NCBI RefSeq assembly: GCF_009834125.1
Contig: NZ_CP047146.1
Coordinates: 6,923,501-6,987,500, forward strand
Source of the DNA: Streptomyces sp. GS7
GTDB lineage: Bacteria > Actinomycetota > Actinomycetes > Streptomycetales > Streptomycetaceae
Reading direction: 5' to 3'
DNA: 64,000 nt
Below, piece by piece: positions 9,369-19,473 of the stretch. The translations under genes were made by a program, and so were the position numbers. The notes under the pieces were generated by a model. It was given only the letters and a program-made list of their open reading frames with translations. It ran no database searches and had not been told where the DNA came from. Each line of letters begins with the position of its first letter. Position 1 is the first letter of the stretch.

Positions 9369-9964
9369 ACCTCCATCCTGCACGCTGAGCTGCGGACCAA
9401 CCGCCGGGGCGTGTCAAAGCACCGGGTCGGGTCATACCGGCGTGCGTAGTGGGTTCACAGGCATGAGTCGTGAACGCGAGTCCTGAGTGGCGTGCGGAGT
9501 CATGGGCGCCGGGCAGCGGGTGGCCGACGTGACGGGCGGGAACCCGCCTGCCCCACAGCAATTGCTGAACGCGCGTGGTGCGGCACCTCGGGGGGACGGC
9601 CCCAGCTCGGACCAGCCGTGGGCGCGAAAGCGACGGCCGTGGAAGTGGCGGTGGCGCCCGTGCCGGTGCCGGTGCCGGTGCCGGCAGGCGAAGTGCCGCT
9701 TGTGGTAACGGCAGTTGAGGTGTTGGTTCGACACCGCGGGCACCGTGTGGACGGTGGCGATCACGAGGACGGTAGAGGCGGTGGCGGCGGCCGGGGGCTG
9801 CGGGAAGGGGCGGGTGCGGATCGGGGCGTGGCCGGGCCGGGTCGGGTCACGGATGGGCGGGCGCTGCCCGGGCATGCCGGGGTGGCGTGATCAGCCCGCG
9901 CGGTCGGAGCCATGACGTGCCGACGTCTGCCGTGCGGGCGGCCGGTCAGCGGCTCTCCCCTCCG
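9369..9964. other. Gene-free spacer with a GTGCCG hexamer run
   Basis: No open frame here looks like a protein. Apparent short ORFs encode His/Arg or Gly/Arg runs that only reflect a hexamer repeat (GTGCCG) of about four copies near 9660-9684. The promoter for the oxidoreductase should lie at the left edge. I see nothing else I can support. Confidence 0.4.
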
Positions 9965-10420
9965 TCAGGCAGGATGACGGTCGCGCACCTCCAACTTCTC
10001 CAGTATTCCGGCGACGTGGTCCCTGGATTCGTCGGCGGTGTCCATGGCTTCCACGCAGGTCCAGTACATACCCTCCTCGTCTGCCGAGATCACTACTCCC
10101 ACCAGCGCCTCGCACACCTCCCGCAACAGTTGGCACAGGCCGGTCAAAGCCGCCTTGACGTCACGTATTTCGGTCAGTTGAGCCGCCCGGAGCCCGCCGG
10201 CGGTCGCTGTCGAGCACAGCAGTCCCCCGCTGAACCGCCCGCCCGCATCGCCCAGCCCACGGGCTCTGGACCGCACTTCGTACGGCCCGAATATCGCGAG
10301 ATGGCTACCTATCGCTTCCGCCAAGGCTTGCGCCTGCCACGCCTCGACGATCACGTCATGGACCGAGTTCGCCTGCGCCAGGTCGCGGCGACTGGCCGCG
10401 ATGATCCGCACCGCGTCCAT
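9965..10420 (-). CDS. DUF6099-like hypothetical protein
   Basis: A 151-residue, mostly helical cytoplasmic protein of unknown function. It begins MDAVRIIAASRRDLAQANSV and continues with VEAWQAQALAEAIGSHLA, which I recognise as the pattern of the small Streptomyces DUF6099 family, though I cannot confirm it. ATG 10420 is chosen because AGGAGGGGGC stands just upstream; an in-frame ATG 11 codons earlier lacks a site. No catalytic residues or membrane segments are visible. It stands alone between spacers. Confidence 0.65.
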   Translation of the reverse strand: MDAVRIIAASRRDLAQANSVHDVIVEAWQAQALAEAIGSHLAIFGPYEVRSRARGLGDAGGRFSGGLLCSTATAGGLRAAQLTEIRDVKAALTGLCQLLREVCEALVGVVISADEEGMYWTCVEAMDTADESRDHVAGILEKLEVRDRHPA

Positions 10421-10948
10421 CTGCCCCCTCCTTCCTTCTTCCTTCGCATGCACCCCGCACTCCTTCCACTACCCAGCGTGAGGGTTAACAGGCAAAAAAG
10501 CCAGGGGAATTCGCAAATCTGTGGACAACCAAGGCGTTGCGGAAAGATCGATAACTCCGAAGAGTGACGACAGGCGGTTCGGGTGCGGTCGGGACGCGGC
10601 CTTGGCTCCACTTCGTCCGCTTCGCTCCCCCGCGCGTCACTCAACTCCCGCCCCGCTCAAGGGACACAGTCCGCCACTCACACCTCGCGGGACACTCCCG
10701 CAGCGCCGGTCACCATGCCCCCTTCGGCCTTCTCCCGGCACACGGCAGGTCACCGTGCAGGCAACGGATCGAGCCGTGCGGATCAGAGGGCGAAGGCGCG
10801 GATCAGGGTCAGGCGGCCCTTGCCGGGAACGGCCATCCGGCGGCGGACACCGCACCGGCCGGCGACGGGAACGGGGGCGCCGGCGCACAAACGCGAGGGG
10901 CGGAGCCGCCGCCCCGCCACGCCCGGCGACCCACCCGCCCGCGTCCTG
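10421..10948. other. Gene-free spacer, possible terminator at 10897-10915
   Basis: About 530 bp with no credible gene. The left part (10450-10560) is unusually A+T-rich for the window and probably holds the promoter of the DUF6099-like gene. The right part is GC-rich; GGGGCGG at 10897-10903 can pair with CCGCCCC at 10909-10915, a weak candidate terminator for the MazG-like gene that ends at 10949. Confidence 0.4.
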
Positions 10949-11305
10949 CTACTCGGCATCCCGCGGCCGGTCCGGCGGAGCCTGGCGGACCGCCGGGAAA
11001 CGCGTCTCGTTGCGCTCGATCTTCGCGGCCAGCGCCGTCAGCGCGTCGATGCCCAGCGCCTGGCAGAACTGCAGCAGATACGCCAGGACATCCGCGACCT
11101 CGTCCTCGACCCGGGCAGCGGCCTTCGGGTCGGACATCACCGTCGCCGACTCCTCCGGCGTCAACCACTGGAAGATCTCGACCAGTTCCGCGGCCTCGAC
11201 ACTGAGCGCCGCGGCCAGGTTCTTGGGCGTGTGGTACTGCTGCCAGTCCCGGGCAGCCGCGAATTCGGCCAGGCGTCGCTGCAGGGCATGAAGATCCTCG
11301 CTCAT
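10949..11305 (-). CDS. MazG-like nucleotide pyrophosphohydrolase
   Basis: A 118-residue all-alpha NTP pyrophosphohydrolase of the MazG/RS21-C6 (dCTPase-like) type, expected to hydrolyse non-canonical or excess (d)NTPs to monophosphates. Visible are NLAAALSVEAAELVEIFQW with the first metal-binding EAAEL and, after a spacer, EDEVADVLAYLLQFC with the second acidic cluster. The length suits a single-domain housecleaning enzyme. Its ATG overlaps the AAA ATPase stop by ATGA, so the two are coupled. The exact substrate is not evident. Confidence 0.9.
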   Translation of the reverse strand: MSEDLHALQRRLAEFAAARDWQQYHTPKNLAAALSVEAAELVEIFQWLTPEESATVMSDPKAAARVEDEVADVLAYLLQFCQALGIDALTALAAKIERNETRFPAVRQAPPDRPRDAE

Positions 11306-12732
11306 ACCCCTAGGTGTAGCACCTGTACGCCGGGCAGCCCTTCGGCGACCGTCGGATCCCGCACCGTCCCCAGGAGCCGGACGTGGCCGCGGTCGGCCAT
11401 CCGCACGGCCAGCGACACCAGCTCGCGGGCCTGCCTGCGGTCCATGCAGCGGTCCATTCCGTCCGCCATGACCGTCATCTGCTGCTGCGCCGACGGAATC
11501 TCCCCGGCGGGATCCATGGCGAGCACCCCGGGGCCGGTGAGGAGGACCAGCGCCAGCGCGAGAAAGCGCAGTTCACCGTCGCCCAGCTGCTCGACGGGCA
11601 TCTCGCCGAGGGCGCCGCGGTCGAGGACGGCCTGCAGGGCCTGCGACCCCTGTGCCGTCTGCGCGGTCAGGGTGCCCGCTGCCCCGCCGTCTCGGGCGCC
11701 TGCCGTAGCTGCGGCGGTGCCGGCCGCCGCGGGGCCCGGCTGCCGGGGCACCGCGCGCAGTCCGTCGACGGGTCCGGAGCAGGCTTCCCGTACCGCCGCG
11801 ACCAGAACGGCATGCCGGCGGGCGCATTCGCGGCTCGTACGGTCGAGGACGGCGGAGAGGTTGTCGCAGGACGACCGGAGCCGCCCTTCGTCCGCCTGGT
11901 CAGCGTCGTTGCCCCAGCCGCTGGCGTCGCGACCACCGCGGACGGCCTTGCGTCCGCGCGTGCCCGCCGGACCGCCGGCCGCAGCCGGACCGCCGGACTT
12001 CCTCGACCGGCCCGAGGCGCTCGTACGTGATCCGCTTCCGCGTCCGGTGCCTCCCCGGCCTGACGCACCGTCCGCCGCGGAGCCGTCCGCCGCACCCACC
12101 GCCGGCCCCCGCATGGCCTCCGGTCGCGGATCGCACACAAAGGCTGAACGCAGGGCGACCACGACTTGTTCCGCCGCGGCCAGGACCATCCGCTGGCCGG
12201 CCGTCTTGCCCGCGACGCGAAGCGGCAGCAGGGAGGTGCCGAGCCGGTCGTCGGGGAGCGGCGCGCGGGTCACGGGGGTGGCGCCGGCGGTGTGCCAGGC
12301 GGCCTGGACAGCGGGGCGGGTGGGGTCGGTGAGGGCGGTGGTGAGGAGTGTCTCGCCGCCGCCGATCAACCGCTCGCCCACGATACGGAGTTCGGGTTCG
12401 GCCTGTACGGCCAGATCGAGCTGGACCGGGCCGGCCGGGCCTTCGACCGTGCAGCCGATACGGAAGCCGCGCCGTCCTTGCTGGTCGGGTTGTGCGCCCG
12501 CCGGGACGCACGCGGTCGCCCCGCCCGCCACCACCCCGACGGCTCGCGCCAGCGGTTCCCCGCTGCCGAGCCGGGCGAGAATCTCGTACGCCTGCAGCGC
12601 ACTGGACTTGCCGCTTCCGCTCTCGCCGCTGAGCAGGGTCAGCGGACCGAGCGGGAGGATGACGCCTCGATGGGCCTTGAAGGCGGACAGCCGTAATTCG
12701 GTGACCGCCGGTCGTGCACTGTCAGTGTCCAT
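11302..12732 (-). CDS. AAA family (SMC/RecF-like) ATPase
   Basis: A 476-residue P-loop ATPase that looks like a one-polypeptide SMC/RecF-type protein. The start, VTELRLSAFKAHRGVILPLG, is typical of this class, with Walker A GESGSGKSS at about 35-43. Near the C-terminus the signature-like EQLGDGELRFLALALVLL is followed by LAMDPAGEIPSAQ where Walker B would lie, with Asp but an atypical following residue. The middle (about 210-290) is a Gly/Ser/Arg-rich disordered insert with no coiled coil. It is coupled to the MazG-like gene by a 4-bp overlap. Its function is unknown; the pair suggests nucleic-acid or nucleotide maintenance. Confidence 0.8.
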   Translation of the reverse strand: MDTDSARPAVTELRLSAFKAHRGVILPLGPLTLLSGESGSGKSSALQAYEILARLGSGEPLARAVGVVAGGATACVPAGAQPDQQGRRGFRIGCTVEGPAGPVQLDLAVQAEPELRIVGERLIGGGETLLTTALTDPTRPAVQAAWHTAGATPVTRAPLPDDRLGTSLLPLRVAGKTAGQRMVLAAAEQVVVALRSAFVCDPRPEAMRGPAVGAADGSAADGASGRGGTGRGSGSRTSASGRSRKSGGPAAAGGPAGTRGRKAVRGGRDASGWGNDADQADEGRLRSSCDNLSAVLDRTSRECARRHAVLVAAVREACSGPVDGLRAVPRQPGPAAAGTAAATAGARDGGAAGTLTAQTAQGSQALQAVLDRGALGEMPVEQLGDGELRFLALALVLLTGPGVLAMDPAGEIPSAQQQMTVMADGMDRCMDRRQARELVSLAVRMADRGHVRLLGTVRDPTVAEGLPGVQVLHLGV

Positions 12733-12787
12733 GCAGGGACGCTATGCAGCCACTCGACCGGAGAACCGTTACACCCAACTGCTCTTC

Positions 12788-13177
12788 CTACGAATGGGGG
12801 ATGGTGCCCGCCGCCGCTTCCGCCACCTCGGTGCCCACGGGCGCCAGCAGGAACACATTGGTGTCGACGCGGTGCATCCCGCTGCCGAGCCCGAAGACGA
12901 CCCCGCTGGAGAAGTCCAGGATGCGCTTGGCGACGTCGACGTCGGCGCTGCTGAGGTCCAGGAGCACCGGCAACTGCGCCATGAGGTACTCGGCGACCTC
13001 GCGGGCGTCCGCGAAGGTCTGGACGCGGATGACGATGAACCGCCGTGCCTCTTCTGCCGGTTCGTCGTCCGGGAGGGCACGGTGGTCGGGCCAGGAAGGC
13101 CATTCGCTGCTGCTGCGAAGCGGTACGACCTCGGCGAGCCCTTCCCACTGCTCGTCGGTGGCATCGGGGCCGTTCAC
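12788..13177 (-). CDS. SepF-like cell division protein (SflB-type)
   Basis: A 129-residue SepF-family protein. The C-terminal SepF domain (about 48-128) reads FIVIRVQTFADAREVAEYL, then VLLDLSSADVDVAKRILDF, SGVVFGLGSGMHRV and NVFLLAPVG. SepF binds FtsZ and membranes; Streptomyces carry one SepF plus two paralogues (SflA, SflB), and the short unstructured N-terminus without a clear amphipathic helix suggests a paralogue. The GTG start at 13177 has GAGGTG upstream. The AAA ATPase gene follows 55 bp downstream on the same strand. Which paralogue it is remains uncertain. Confidence 0.85.
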   Translation of the reverse strand: MNGPDATDEQWEGLAEVVPLRSSSEWPSWPDHRALPDDEPAEEARRFIVIRVQTFADAREVAEYLMAQLPVLLDLSSADVDVAKRILDFSSGVVFGLGSGMHRVDTNVFLLAPVGTEVAEAAAGTIPHS

Positions 13178-13548
13178 CGAATCACCTCATCCAGAGGGGC
13201 GCTGACTATCTGCGGTATCTGCATCGCACGATTCTAGAGATAAACCTACAAACGTTGCCGGATGCGACACACGCGGCGCCGCAACCTCTCCCCATCCTGC
13301 ACCATGGCCCCTGACCAGTGCAGACACGCCGGGCAGATATCCTGCGTCGAGTTTCTGTGTGCCCGTTCATCCTCTCTTGTGACGGAGGACGCTTCCGCCG
13401 CGAGCCTTGCCCCCGGCCGCTGCCTGCGTGGCCTGCGCCTTCTGCACGGTCTGCGCAAACCGTCGAGGAACCGGCCCGCCCGCGCCCTCGCCCGCCCGGG
13501 CCGCGGCCGCACCCGACACCCCGGAGTCGTCCTCCGAAGCCCCGCACA

Positions 13549-13960
13549 GCGTCATCAGTGCGGCCCTGTACCAGGACGGACGGCACGTCAGCAGCCATGG
13601 GCACGCTCGCCGACACCGTCCGGCAGCTACGCGCCATCCCTGACTCGCTGGCGTGGATCGGCGGCCTGCACCGCCCCACCCTCACCGAACTGGGCACACC
13701 GGCATCGGAGTTCGACCTCCATCCCTCGCCCTTGAGGACGCACTGGAGGCCCATCAGTGGCCCGAACCGGAGCGATACGGCGACATCCTCTTCGTCCTTC
13801 GTCGCACTGCGCGCGGCACGCTATCTGGACGATGCCAAAGAGGTGGATTTCGGCGAGGTACATGTCTTCGCGGGCCGCGACCTCGTCATCACCGTGCGCC
13901 ACGGCGGCGCACCCGATCTCTCCGCCATCCATCGGGTCGGCTTGCCTCCGACCGGCATGA
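13549..13960 (+). pseudogene. corA: corA magnesium transporter remnant, multiply frameshifted
   Basis: Pieces of the soluble CorA N-terminal domain appear in order on the plus strand but in alternating frames. SVISAALYQDGRHVSSHG begins near 13549; a second frame gives AWIGGLHRPTLTELGTPASE from about 13648; a third segment gives LEDALEAHQWPEPERYGDIL near 13730; then RYLDDAKEVDFGEVHVFAG and ITVRHGGAPDLSAIH to about 13940. At least three frame changes are needed, and nothing resembling the CorA membrane helices or GMN motif follows. This is a truncated, decayed gene. Family assignment is by eye but the four segments are collinear. Confidence 0.75.
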
Positions 13961-14150
13961 CGCACCGCCTCGGGGCACCCCTTCCCCGGCACCTCCTTCC
14001 ACCCCCTCGGGGTAGCCGGGACCCATCCCGCTCCCCCACTGTCCACCCCGGCCGCGGCACTCGAAGCACGGGTCCCCTGCATCCCCCCGCCCGTCCCACC
14101 CACCCCCGCCCTCAAGAAGGATTCCGCAGGCCAGGGGCCCTGTCAGTGGC

Positions 14151-14164
14151 CTACCGTACGGTAG
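14151..14164. promoter_or_regulatory. Perfect 14-bp palindrome, orphan operator candidate
   Basis: CTACCGTACGGTAG is a perfect 14-bp palindrome of the type bound by TetR-class dimers. An ATG (14169) follows five bases later, but the plus frame from it is only antisense to the ABC permease gene. No TetR gene is near, so the site may be left from a deleted gene. Confidence 0.4.
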
Positions 14165-15114
14165 CCGCATGACTACCGAGCGTTGTGATATCCCGAGGTG
14201 TTTCCGCAGACAGTGGGTGCGGGCGGGGCCCGGCCCGCCGTGCGTCGCCCGGCCGCCGGACGGCGGGGCGACGGTGGACGAGAGCGCCTCAGCGCGCCAG
14301 ACGGCCGAGGAGGGAGGAAGCCGCGGCGATGCCGAGGACCGCGGCGCCGGTGAGAACGGCGAAATCCAGGCCCAGATGGGAGGGGGTGCCCAAGAGCAGT
14401 CCGCGGAGTGCGTCGACCTGATAGCTGAGGGGGTTGGCCTTGCTCACCGCCTGAAGCCAGCCCGGCATGACCGCCACCGGATAGAGGGCGTTGGAGGCGA
14501 AGAAGAGCGGCATGGTGATGGCCTGGCCGATACCCATCAGACGGTCACGGGTCAGCACGATTCCGGCGATCGTCATCGACAGACAGGAGAAGAAAGCCGA
14601 GCCGAGGATCACGGCGACGACCACACCCAGCAGGCGCAACGGGTTCCACGTCATGGCCACACCGAGCAGGGCGGCGATGACGATCACCACCACCACCGCC
14701 TGGAGCAGCGCTTTCACCCCGGCGGCGAACGCCTTGCCCGCAATCAGGGCGGACCGCGGAGTCGGTGTGACCAGCAGCTTGGTGAGGATGCCGGCGTCCC
14801 GCTCCCAGATGATCATGATGCCGTAGAAGATCGCGATGAACATGGCCGACTGGGCGATGATCCCGGGCGCCAGATAGTCGATGTAGGGGGTGCCGCCGGT
14901 GGGGATGGCCTTGATACGGGTGAAGGTCTCACCGAAGACCAGCAGCCAGAGGGCGGGTTGGACGGCCCGGGTGTACAGCTCTGTCCGGTCGTGACGCAGC
15001 TTCTGCAGCTCGACCATGCACATCGCGACGACCCGGGCGGGCAGCACCCGCCAGCCGGTACGGGCACGCGGCGGGGCCAGCAGCAGGTCCAAGTGGCCTG
15101 TGGCAGAGGAGGGT

Positions 15115-16154
<1,040 letters not shown>

Positions 16155-16158
<4 letters not shown>

Positions 16159-16610
16159 GGTCCCTCCGTCTCCTCGTGCAGGTTGTGGGCGAGCCGGCGC
16201 AAGGCCGGAAGGGCGGCGGCCAGTGCCGCCCGGTCGGCCTCGGGCAACCGGGCGACCTGTTCGCGTACGAGAGCGCTGCGGCGGGTCTCCCAGTCGTGCA
16301 GCCGCGACCGAGCCTCCGGGGTCGGGTACAGCAGGGCCGAGCGCCGGTCGCCGGGATCGGTCTCCCGGCGCAGGTATCCGGCCCGGCTGAGCTGGTTGAC
16401 CAGAGTGGAGACCGAGTTGCCCGCGAGATAGAGATCCTTCGCGGCGGCGGAAACCCGGATACCGGGCTGGGAAGCGACCAGCCGCAGGAGTTCGACCTGC
16501 GCGCCGCGCAGTCTGGGGGCGGTCAGGCCGCGGCGCAGCCGCCGGCGGATCAGCCGCTGGATTCCGGCCAGTACGTCGGCCAGCGAGTCGGGGAGGTCCC
16601 CTGTGGCCAC
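16155..16610 (-). CDS. MarR family transcriptional regulator
   Basis: A 151-residue MarR-type winged-helix repressor. The HTH region reads PGIRVSAAAKDLYLAGNSVS with recognition helix TLVNQLSRAGYLRRETDPGD and the wing DRRSALLYPT. It is the first gene of a marR-ATPase-permease operon and is translationally coupled to the ATPase. Such regulators usually repress their own exporter operon until a drug or phenolic ligand binds. An imperfect palindrome lies just upstream of the GTG start (16610). Confidence 0.93.
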
Positions 16611-16620
16611 GCCGCAATTT

Positions 16621-16639
16621 TAGCTCTGAGTGAGAGATA
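16621..16639. promoter_or_regulatory. Candidate MarR operator
   Basis: TAGCTCT and AGAGATA flank a 5-bp centre (19 bp, 6 of 7 positions symmetric), ending 10 bp from the marR start codon. The size and place suit autorepression by the MarR protein. This is inference from symmetry only. Confidence 0.45.
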
Positions 16640-17048
16640 GGGGCCAGACGAGGAGCGGGACCGGTGGGATCCGGGGCGAGGGTCGGCCGGCGTCCGGGCG
16701 GGGTGCACGCGAGACGGGCCGCGGGGGCGGCGCCGGTATCCACCAGCGGTCCGCCCGCCACCTGGATCGCTTCCGACGACGTTGGCCGCACGCCTGTCGG
16801 GCGCGGAAGGTGACGGCCCCGCGAGCATGTCGGGTACATCCTCCGGCCGAAGCCGAGCAGTGCTCTCGGGCCGTTCAACGACGCCTTGCTGGCGGGCGGG
16901 CGGCCGGGAGTGGAGGGAAAGCAGGGCGCTGGACGGGGAGTTCGAAACGGCCGTGAAGAGGGCGGATGCGGATGCGGTAGCGACCTTACGGGGCTCGACG
17001 AAGGTGCCCCTACAGGTGGCTGACGGGGAGTCGGTATTGTGACGCCAC
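16640..17048. other. Gene-free spacer
   Basis: About 400 bp between the divergent marR and the small membrane-protein gene. Open frames on both strands are Arg/Ser-rich and carry no family motif. It must hold both promoters; I cannot place them. Confidence 0.35.
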
Positions 17049-17585
17049 GTGGGTGACAGCACGGTGTGGACTCTGGCGATCGCGGCGGTGACCGGCGGTA
17101 CTGCGGTACTGGCCAGTTGGGTGACGAGCCGGGGCAGTGCGCGGGCCGCCAGGATCCAGGCGGAGACCGCCGCGCAATCGCAGCGTGCGGAGCGGCTTCG
17201 TGAGAGCCGGCGTACCGCGTATCTGGATCTCATTGAACAGACCCATCGTATGGGCGAGTTGTACTGGGACATCTCCGCGCAGCTTCGGCTCCCCGCCTCG
17301 GACGGCCGTGCCCAGGAGCTCGACAAGCTGCACGACCGGGAGGTCGCCGAGTACGCGAAGATCCGGCGCTGCGCGCGGGTGGTGGAACTGGAGGGGCCGC
17401 CCTCGGCCGCCGCTGCGGCACTCGCCCTCCAGAAGGCGACCGGTCCCTTCTACGAGGCGCTCAAGTCCGGCCTGAGCGACGGCATCAACTGCCGCGAGGA
17501 GTTCGATGCTGCTTACACCCCGTTCTGGGCTGCTCTGGAGCGGTTCGTGGACGCGGCCCGGGACGCGCATCAGACGACGGACTGA
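17049..17585 (+). CDS. Small single-TM hypothetical protein
   Basis: A 178-residue protein of unknown function. An N-terminal segment (about 7-27, TVWTLAIAAVTGGTAVLASW) is a likely membrane anchor. It is followed by a helical, charged domain with a likely coiled coil (RIQAETAAQSQRAERLRESR) and a C-terminal DAAYTPFWAALERFVDAARD. This layout is common among uncharacterised Streptomyces proteins. The GTG start at 17049 is chosen because the membrane segment begins there; no strong Shine-Dalgarno is visible. Codon use matches the genome, so I take it as real. Confidence 0.65.
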   Translation: MGDSTVWTLAIAAVTGGTAVLASWVTSRGSARAARIQAETAAQSQRAERLRESRRTAYLDLIEQTHRMGELYWDISAQLRLPASDGRAQELDKLHDREVAEYAKIRRCARVVELEGPPSAAAAALALQKATGPFYEALKSGLSDGINCREEFDAAYTPFWAALERFVDAARDAHQTTD

Positions 17586-17730
17586 GGGGCCGGCGGAGCA
17601 GCCGGGTCACGGCCGAGGTGGGGCGACGGGCGCATTCCGCTTTCCGAATCCGTAGCCGGGCACCGGAGCCGTATCGCGTACGCGTACCCCAAAGGCGACC
17701 CTTCTGGAGTGCTTGCTTGCGGTAGGTCCT

Positions 17731-17777
17731 CTCCAGGTTCTCGGATCTCCAGGTTCTCGGATCTCCAGCTCCCCGAT
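17731..17777. repeat. Three ~16-bp tandem repeats
   Basis: Two identical copies of CTCCAGGTTCTCGGAT (17731-17746, 17747-17762) and a diverged third copy lie in the ~290-bp gap between the 178-aa gene and the CGNR gene stop. No gene is seen in the gap. Confidence 0.7.
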
Positions 17778-17877
17778 CTCCGGCTGTCCATGCCCGCTGG
17801 TCCGGGACACCGATCGGGGCCGCCGATCGGGGCCACCGGACCTACCGCACCCGTGGCCGACGTGTCAGGTCGGCGGC

Positions 17878-18477
17878 TCAGCCGTTCTGCGCGCGCCGAC
17901 GTGCACGGTAGGCACGCAGGTTGGCCGCGTTGCCGCAGCTCTTGACGTCGTGCCACACCCCGCTGTTGTTCCGCGAGCGGTCGTAGAACGCCACCCGGCA
18001 TCGGAGGTTGCGGCAGGTCTTGAGGCGGCGCCGGGTGTCGGCCTGCTGCCCCTCGAAGGCAGCGGCCAGCGCCAGCGAGGCCAGCCGCCGCCACCCGGTT
18101 CCCCGCGGCTCCAGCCGGACCAGCCCGCCCTCGCCCAGTTGGAGCGCGGCGGTCGCGGAGTGCAGTACGAGCGCGAGCGCGCCCGGCCCGGATGCCGCCT
18201 CCTGCGCCTTGGCCGTGGCTTCCTGGAGGTCGTCGCGGAAGGCCCGCAGCTCCGTCAGCCCGTCGGCGTCCAGCGCGACCCTGGGCACCCGCTGCCCGGT
18301 GACCGCCGCCCACTGCGCCGTCGCCTCGTCGACCCATGCCTGAGCCTCAGCGACCTCGGCGAGCAGATCGGGAATCCGCGGGGCGCCCGCACCAACGGTG
18401 TTGAGCAGATCCTGTACAAGACCGAGGCCGCCAGGAGCGGGGTCCAGGCCGTACCGGGCGGTCGCTGACCAGGACAT
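17878..18477 (-). CDS. CGNR zinc-finger (ABATE domain) regulator
   Basis: A 199-residue actinobacterial protein with an N-terminal ABATE-like domain (GLGLVQDLLNTVG near the start) and a C-terminal CGNR zinc finger, TCRNLRCRVAFYDRSRN followed by WHDVKSCGNAANLRAYRARRR. The paired Cys residues of CR(N)LRC and SCGN would bind zinc, and the Arg-rich end suits DNA binding. Members are thought to be transcription regulators. ATG 18477 has a strong AGGAGGTGTG site about 8 bases upstream. Confidence 0.9.
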   Translation of the reverse strand: MSWSATARYGLDPAPGGLGLVQDLLNTVGAGAPRIPDLLAEVAEAQAWVDEATAQWAAVTGQRVPRVALDADGLTELRAFRDDLQEATAKAQEAASGPGALALVLHSATAALQLGEGGLVRLEPRGTGWRRLASLALAAAFEGQQADTRRRLKTCRNLRCRVAFYDRSRNNSGVWHDVKSCGNAANLRAYRARRRAQNG

Positions 18478-18669
18478 CGTGGATCACACCTCCTGTGGGA
18501 ACCGGCGTACGACTGGGGTACGCCCGTCGGGGGCGGCTCATCTTCGCACAGCCGCCGTCGCCGACGGCCAGGGAAGTGGCCGGGCTCGATCGGACCGCCC
18601 AGCCGCGTGCGGAACCGGGGGCGTACAGGGCGAGCGGCCCGCCCTGACGGCACTCGGTCCGCGTCCCTT

Positions 18670-18912
18670 CTGGCGTCATACGCAACCGCCGCGTCCAGCC
18701 CGATCGACGCGCCCTCGGTGGCGATCAGGTCGGCCCCGCCCGCGGCCGGTCGCACGTAATTACGCGGCGACGCCGGCGCCGGACACCCCGACCGGCGAGA
18801 AGCACCGTGTCACCGGCGCCACGGCGATCCGGTTCCTCACGGTCAGGTCACCGATGGTGAACGGCCGCCCCGGATGCTGCCCCGCCCGCGGGCCCTCGGT
18901 GACTGTCGCCAT
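18670..18912 (-). pseudogene. Old yellow enzyme (NADH:flavin oxidoreductase) remnant
   Basis: From ATG 18912 the frame reads MATVTEGP, then RPFTIGDLTVRNRIAVAPVT and RCFSPVGVSGAGVAA, the N-terminus of OYE-family flavin oxidoreductases, and meets a stop at 18760. In another frame the next expected segment follows, GGADLIATEGASIGLDAAVA, to about 18670. After that the similarity is lost and the CGNR gene begins. So it is an N-terminal remnant of about 80 of the usual ~360 residues with a frameshift, not a working enzyme. Confidence 0.75.
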
Positions 18913-19473
18913 CGTGCACTCCCCCACTCCACTGGAGCCAGCAGACCAACGACCGATCAACCCATCAATCAATCAATCGACCAGCCGATCGATCGACCGT
19001 CCGTCCGTCCGTCCGGCATGACCGTAGCGGTTTTGGCTATGTCTCCAGGGGCCGGGTCTCGCGACGCCTCGACACCGCCCTTCCCTATCGGAAGGAGTCC
19101 GCCGCGCTGACCTGCGGCCCGCGCCCGCATGGCACCGCCCGCAGGCACGGCCGCTCCGCAGCCCCGCCCCACATCACCGCCGCTCACAATCACCCAACCG
19201 GTCTAATAATTCGGCCGGGTACCCCGTCCCGTAATACACAGGGGAATTACGGGCGCCACGCACCGGACCCGTACCCGCGAATTCTGCAGCGAAGGCGGTG
19301 CCGCTTCTCCCTGGCTACGCTATCCGGGATGAAATGGCGCCCTCGCGGCCGAAAAGCGCGCGCATGCGACGCACGGTGAGCATGTGCCGATTGCCGAGGG
19401 CAGGTACGTCCTCGACGGTGCACCCGCCGCATCGAGAAAACCCAACCCTCACATCTCACTCCGGGAGTTCAGA
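18913..19473. other. Spacer with tetranucleotide runs, upstream of P450
   Basis: Two short tetranucleotide runs occur: about four ATCA/CAAT units near 18963-18980 and four CCGT units near 18997-19014. The right part (19200-19330) is relatively A+T-rich and likely holds the P450 promoter. No gene is seen. Confidence 0.5.

Noticed and set aside
9432..9875. Minus-strand ORF with His-Arg repeats
   Set aside because: The repeats come from a GTGCCG DNA run; no start site or conserved domain.
16782..17042. 86-codon plus-strand ORF before the single-TM gene
   Set aside because: No ribosome site or recognisable sequence; probably chance.
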